A stretch of 6,429 nt of DNA, from assembly GCA_900553805.1 (NCBI GenBank), contig USEU01000076.1, positions 1 through 6,429 on the forward strand, written 5' to 3'. Below, one piece after another: positions 4,011 to 6,429 of this stretch. This DNA comes from an uncultured Eubacteriales bacterium (GTDB lineage: Bacteria > Bacillota > Clostridia > Oscillospirales > Oscillospiraceae). Below the pieces are notes generated by a model. It did not search any database and was not told where the DNA came from. It saw nothing but the letters and a program-made list of their open reading frames with translations. Made by a program: the position numbers and the translations under genes. Within the stretch, counting starts at the first letter, position 1; each line of letters begins with the position of its first letter.

Positions 4011-6429
4011 ATGAGTCTGATTACCAAAATGTTCGGGACCCGCTCGCAGCGGGAGATCAAGAAGATCCAGCCCACGGTGGATAAGATCCTGGGGCTGGAG
4101 GCGGAGTACAGGGCCTTCTCCGAGGACGCGCTGAAGGCCAAGACCCAGCAGTTCAGGGACCGGCTGGACGCCGGCGAGAGCCTGGACGACATCCTGCCGG
4201 AGGCCTTTGCCGCCATCCGGGAGGCGGCGGACCGGGTGCTGGGCATGCGGCCCTACCCCGTGCAGCTCATCGGCGGCATCGTCCTGCATCAGGGCCGGAT
4301 CGCCGAGATGAAGACCGGCGAGGGCAAGACCCTGGTGGCCATCCTCCCCTGCTATCTGAACGCCCTGACGGGCCGGGGCGTGCATGTGGTCACGGTGAAT
4401 GAATACCTGGCCAAGCGTGACTCCGAATGGATGGGCAAGGTCTACCGCTACATGGGCCTGTCCGTGGGCCTGGTGATCCCCGGCATGACCCCCGCCCAGC
4501 GCCGCGTCTCCTACGCCGCGGACATCACCTACTGCACCAACAACGAGCTGGGCTTCGACTATCTGCGCGACAACATGGCCATCTACAAGCAGGAGCTGGT
4601 GCAGCGGGGCCACGCCTTCGCCATCGTGGACGAGGTGGACTCCATCCTCATCGACGAGGCCCGCACCCCCCTGATCATCTCCGGCAAGGGGGAGGATTCC
4701 TCCAAGCTCTATGAGCTGGCCGACCAGTTCGTATCCACCCTGCATAAAAGGGTGTTCGCCAAGACCGAGGACAAGGAGGACCACGACACCTTCGGCTGCG
4801 ACTACTACGTGGACGAGAAGTCCCGCACCGTGGGCCTGACCTCCGAGGGCGTGGCCAAGGCGGAGCGGTTCTTCGGCGTGGAGAACCTGGCCGATTCCGA
4901 AAACGCCACCCTCTCCCACCACATCAACCAGGCCATGAAGGCCAGGGGCCTGATGAAGCGGGACATTGACTATGTGGTCAAGGACGGGGAAATCATCATC
5001 GTGGATGAATTCACCGGCCGCCTGATGTACGGACGCCGCTACAACGAGGGCCTGCACCAGGCCATCGAGGCCAAGGAGGGCGTCACCGTCGCCGGGGAGA
5101 GCAAGACCCTGGCCACCATCACCTTCCAGAATTTCTTCCGCCTGTACGACAAGCTCTCCGGCATGACCGGCACCGCCCTGACCGAGCAGGAGGAATTCGA
5201 GGCCATCTACAAGCTGGACGTGGTGGAGATCCCCACCAACCGGCCCGTGATCCGCATTGACCACCCGGACGTGGTGTATAAGACCGAGGCGGGCAAGTTC
5301 CGGGCCATCATCGCCCAGGTCAAGGCCTGCCACGCCAAGGGTCAGCCCGTGCTGGTGGGCACCATTTCCATTGAAAAGAGCGAAATTCTCAGCAAGCTCC
5401 TGAAGCGGGAGGGCATCCCCCACAGCGTGCTCAACGCCAAGTACCATGAGCTGGAGGCCCAGATCGTGGCCCAGGCGGGCAAGCTGGGGGCCGTCACCAT
5501 CGCCACCAACATGGCAGGCCGCGGCACGGACATCATGCTGGGCGGCAACGCCGAGTACCTGGCCAAGGACGCGCTGCGCAAGCAGGGCGTGGAGGATGAG
5601 CTGCTGGCCGAGGCGGATTCCTACGCCGAGACGGACAACCAGGAAATTCTGGACGTGCGGGCGCGGTACGCCGCCCTGCTGAAGCAGTATAAGGCCGAGA
5701 TCGCCGACGAGGCGGAGCAGGTGCGCCGGGCGGGCGGCCTGTTCATCATCGGCACCGAGCGGCACGAGTCCCGCCGGATCGACAACCAGCTGCGCGGCCG
5801 CTCCGGCCGCCAGGGCGACCCCGGCGAGAGCCGCTTCTACCTGAGCATGCAGGACGACCTGATGCGCCTGTTCGCGGCGAACCGGGTGATGTCCATGATG
5901 GATACCCTGGGCCTGGACGAGGACACCCCCATCGACGCCAGAATTCTCTCCGGCGCGGTGGAGAACGCCCAGAAGACCGTGGAGAGCCGCAACTTCCAGA
6001 CCCGTAAGCACGTGCTGGAATACGACGACGTGATGAACGTCCAGCGTGAGGTGATCTACGCCCAGCGCCAGAAGGTGCTCGACGGCGAGGACCTGCGCGA
6101 GAGCATCCGCGGCATGCTGCAAAACGTGGTGGCAACCACCGTCACCACCGCCCTGGCCGAGACCGGCGGCGTGGTCACCGAGGACAGCCTGCGCCTGCTT
6201 TCCAGCCTGTTCGAGGGCATCTACTGCGCCAAGGGCACCCTGGAGGGCCGCAGAAGCGAGCTGGTGGGCCTGGACAGCGCCGCCGCCACCGGGATCCTGG
6301 AGCAGATCGCGGAAAACACCTACCAGGCCAAGGAGAACGCCTACGGCTGCAAGCTCATGCGGGAGCTGGAGCGGGTGGTCATGCTCCGGGTGGTGGACGA
6401 ATACTGGATGGACAACATCGACGCCATGG
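4011..6429 (+). CDS. secA: Preprotein translocase ATPase SecA (3' end outside the window)
   Basis: The frame is open for 806 codons from ATG 4011 to the window edge. AAAGGAG (3998-4004) is the ribosome binding site. SecA is the motor ATPase that drives unfolded preproteins through SecYEG at the cytoplasmic membrane. Visible motifs: Walker A MKTGEGKT (100-107); Walker [14 protein letters not shown] (206-218); DEFTGR (332-337) at the end of the preprotein cross-linking domain; SGMTGTA (383-389); NMAGRGTDI (500-508); the nucleotide-sensing segment with arginine fingers, GTERHESRR...[11 protein letters not shown] (581-605); and the helical scaffold start near [18 protein letters not shown] (659-676). 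Gram-positive SecA is usually near 840 residues or more, so the end of the scaffold and any C-terminal zinc tail lie beyond the edge. No frameshift or missing catalytic residue is seen. It appears to start its own transcription unit after repeat cluster 2. Confidence 0.97.
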   Translation, partial: MSLITKMFGTRSQREIKKIQPTVDKILGLEAEYRAFSEDALKAKTQQFRDRLDAGESLDDILPEAFAAIREAADRVLGMRPYPVQLIGGIVLHQGRIAEMKTGEGKTLVAILPCYLNALTGRGVHVVTVNEYLAKRDSEWMGKVYRYMGLSVGLVIPGMTPAQRRVSYAADITYCTNNELGFDYLRDNMAIYKQELVQRGHAFAIVDEVDSILIDEARTPLIISGKGEDSSKLYELADQFVSTLHKRVFAKTEDKEDHDTFGCDYYVDEKSRTVGLTSEGVAKAERFFGVENLADSENATLSHHINQAMKARGLMKRDIDYVVKDGEIIIVDEFTGRLMYGRRYNEGLHQAIEAKEGVTVAGESKTLATITFQNFFRLYDKLSGMTGTALTEQEEFEAIYKLDVVEIPTNRPVIRIDHPDVVYKTEAGKFRAIIAQVKACHAKGQPVLVGTISIEKSEILSKLLKREGIPHSVLNAKYHELEAQIVAQAGKLGAVTIATNMAGRGTDIMLGGNAEYLAKDALRKQGVEDELLAEADSYAETDNQEILDVRARYAALLKQYKAEIADEAEQVRRAGGLFIIGTERHESRRIDNQLRGRSGRQGDPGESRFYLSMQDDLMRLFAANRVMSMMDTLGLDEDTPIDARILSGAVENAQKTVESRNFQTRKHVLEYDDVMNVQREVIYAQRQKVLDGEDLRESIRGMLQNVVATTVTTALAETGGVVTEDSLRLLSSLFEGIYCAKGTLEGRRSELVGLDSAAATGILEQIAENTYQAKENAYGCKLMRELERVVMLRVVDEYWMDNIDAM

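Noticed and set aside
3996..6122. A 708-codon open frame on the minus strand opposite secA, rich in His, Leu, Val and Gly.
   Set aside because: It is the antisense shadow of secA produced by GC-rich third positions. secA has full family motifs on the plus strand, whereas this frame has low-complexity composition and no ribosome binding site or domain.

Overview
The window holds two complete genes and the start of a third, separated by two dense clusters of palindromic repeats. The genes are GC-rich with strongly G/C-ending codons, the ribosome binding sites are of the GGAGG type, and SecA and the AlaX-type editing protein read like those of clostridial Bacillota. My best guess is a high-GC gut-type clostridium (Oscillospiraceae-like). 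That is inference from protein style; no taxonomic marker was compared.

Layout. Positions 1-148 hold the right part of a repeat element. Positions 117-932 (minus) encode a zinc-dependent phospholipase C family protein whose last codons and stop lie inside that repeat. Positions 933-1106 are a divergent regulatory region with a minus-strand promoter for the phospholipase gene and a strong plus-strand promoter. Positions 1107-2004 are repeat cluster 1, with no convincing gene. Positions 2030-3193 (plus) encode an AlaX-type alanyl-tRNA editing protein whose stop codon again lies in a repeat. Positions 3184-3882 are repeat cluster 2. A short AT-rich promoter region follows, and secA runs from 4011 off the right edge.

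The repeats are a mosaic of three building blocks. (1) R units: two adjacent hairpins in a fixed frame, CAGTC-[variable hairpin]-CAGCT-[C-run/G-run hairpin]. (2) E elements: about 210 bp when uninterrupted, built from a left half and a right half in opposite orientation that meet at a GGGCGAAT...ATTCGCCC junction. (3) C elements: about 135 bp, with a chain of long hairpins. Two E elements are interrupted at or near the junction by other repeats, and one C element carries a further small hairpin insert. No transposase is present, so these look like non-autonomous elements comparable in architecture to enterobacterial BIME/REP mosaics or MITEs.

The three genes do not form an operon and have unrelated roles: a putative lipid or phosphoester hydrolase, tRNA proofreading and protein export. 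The most interesting content is the repeat system: stem-preserving variation between copies, nested insertion, stop codons and protein tails donated to flanking genes, and about 0.9 kb of repeat lying between a near-consensus promoter and the alanyl-tRNA editing gene.
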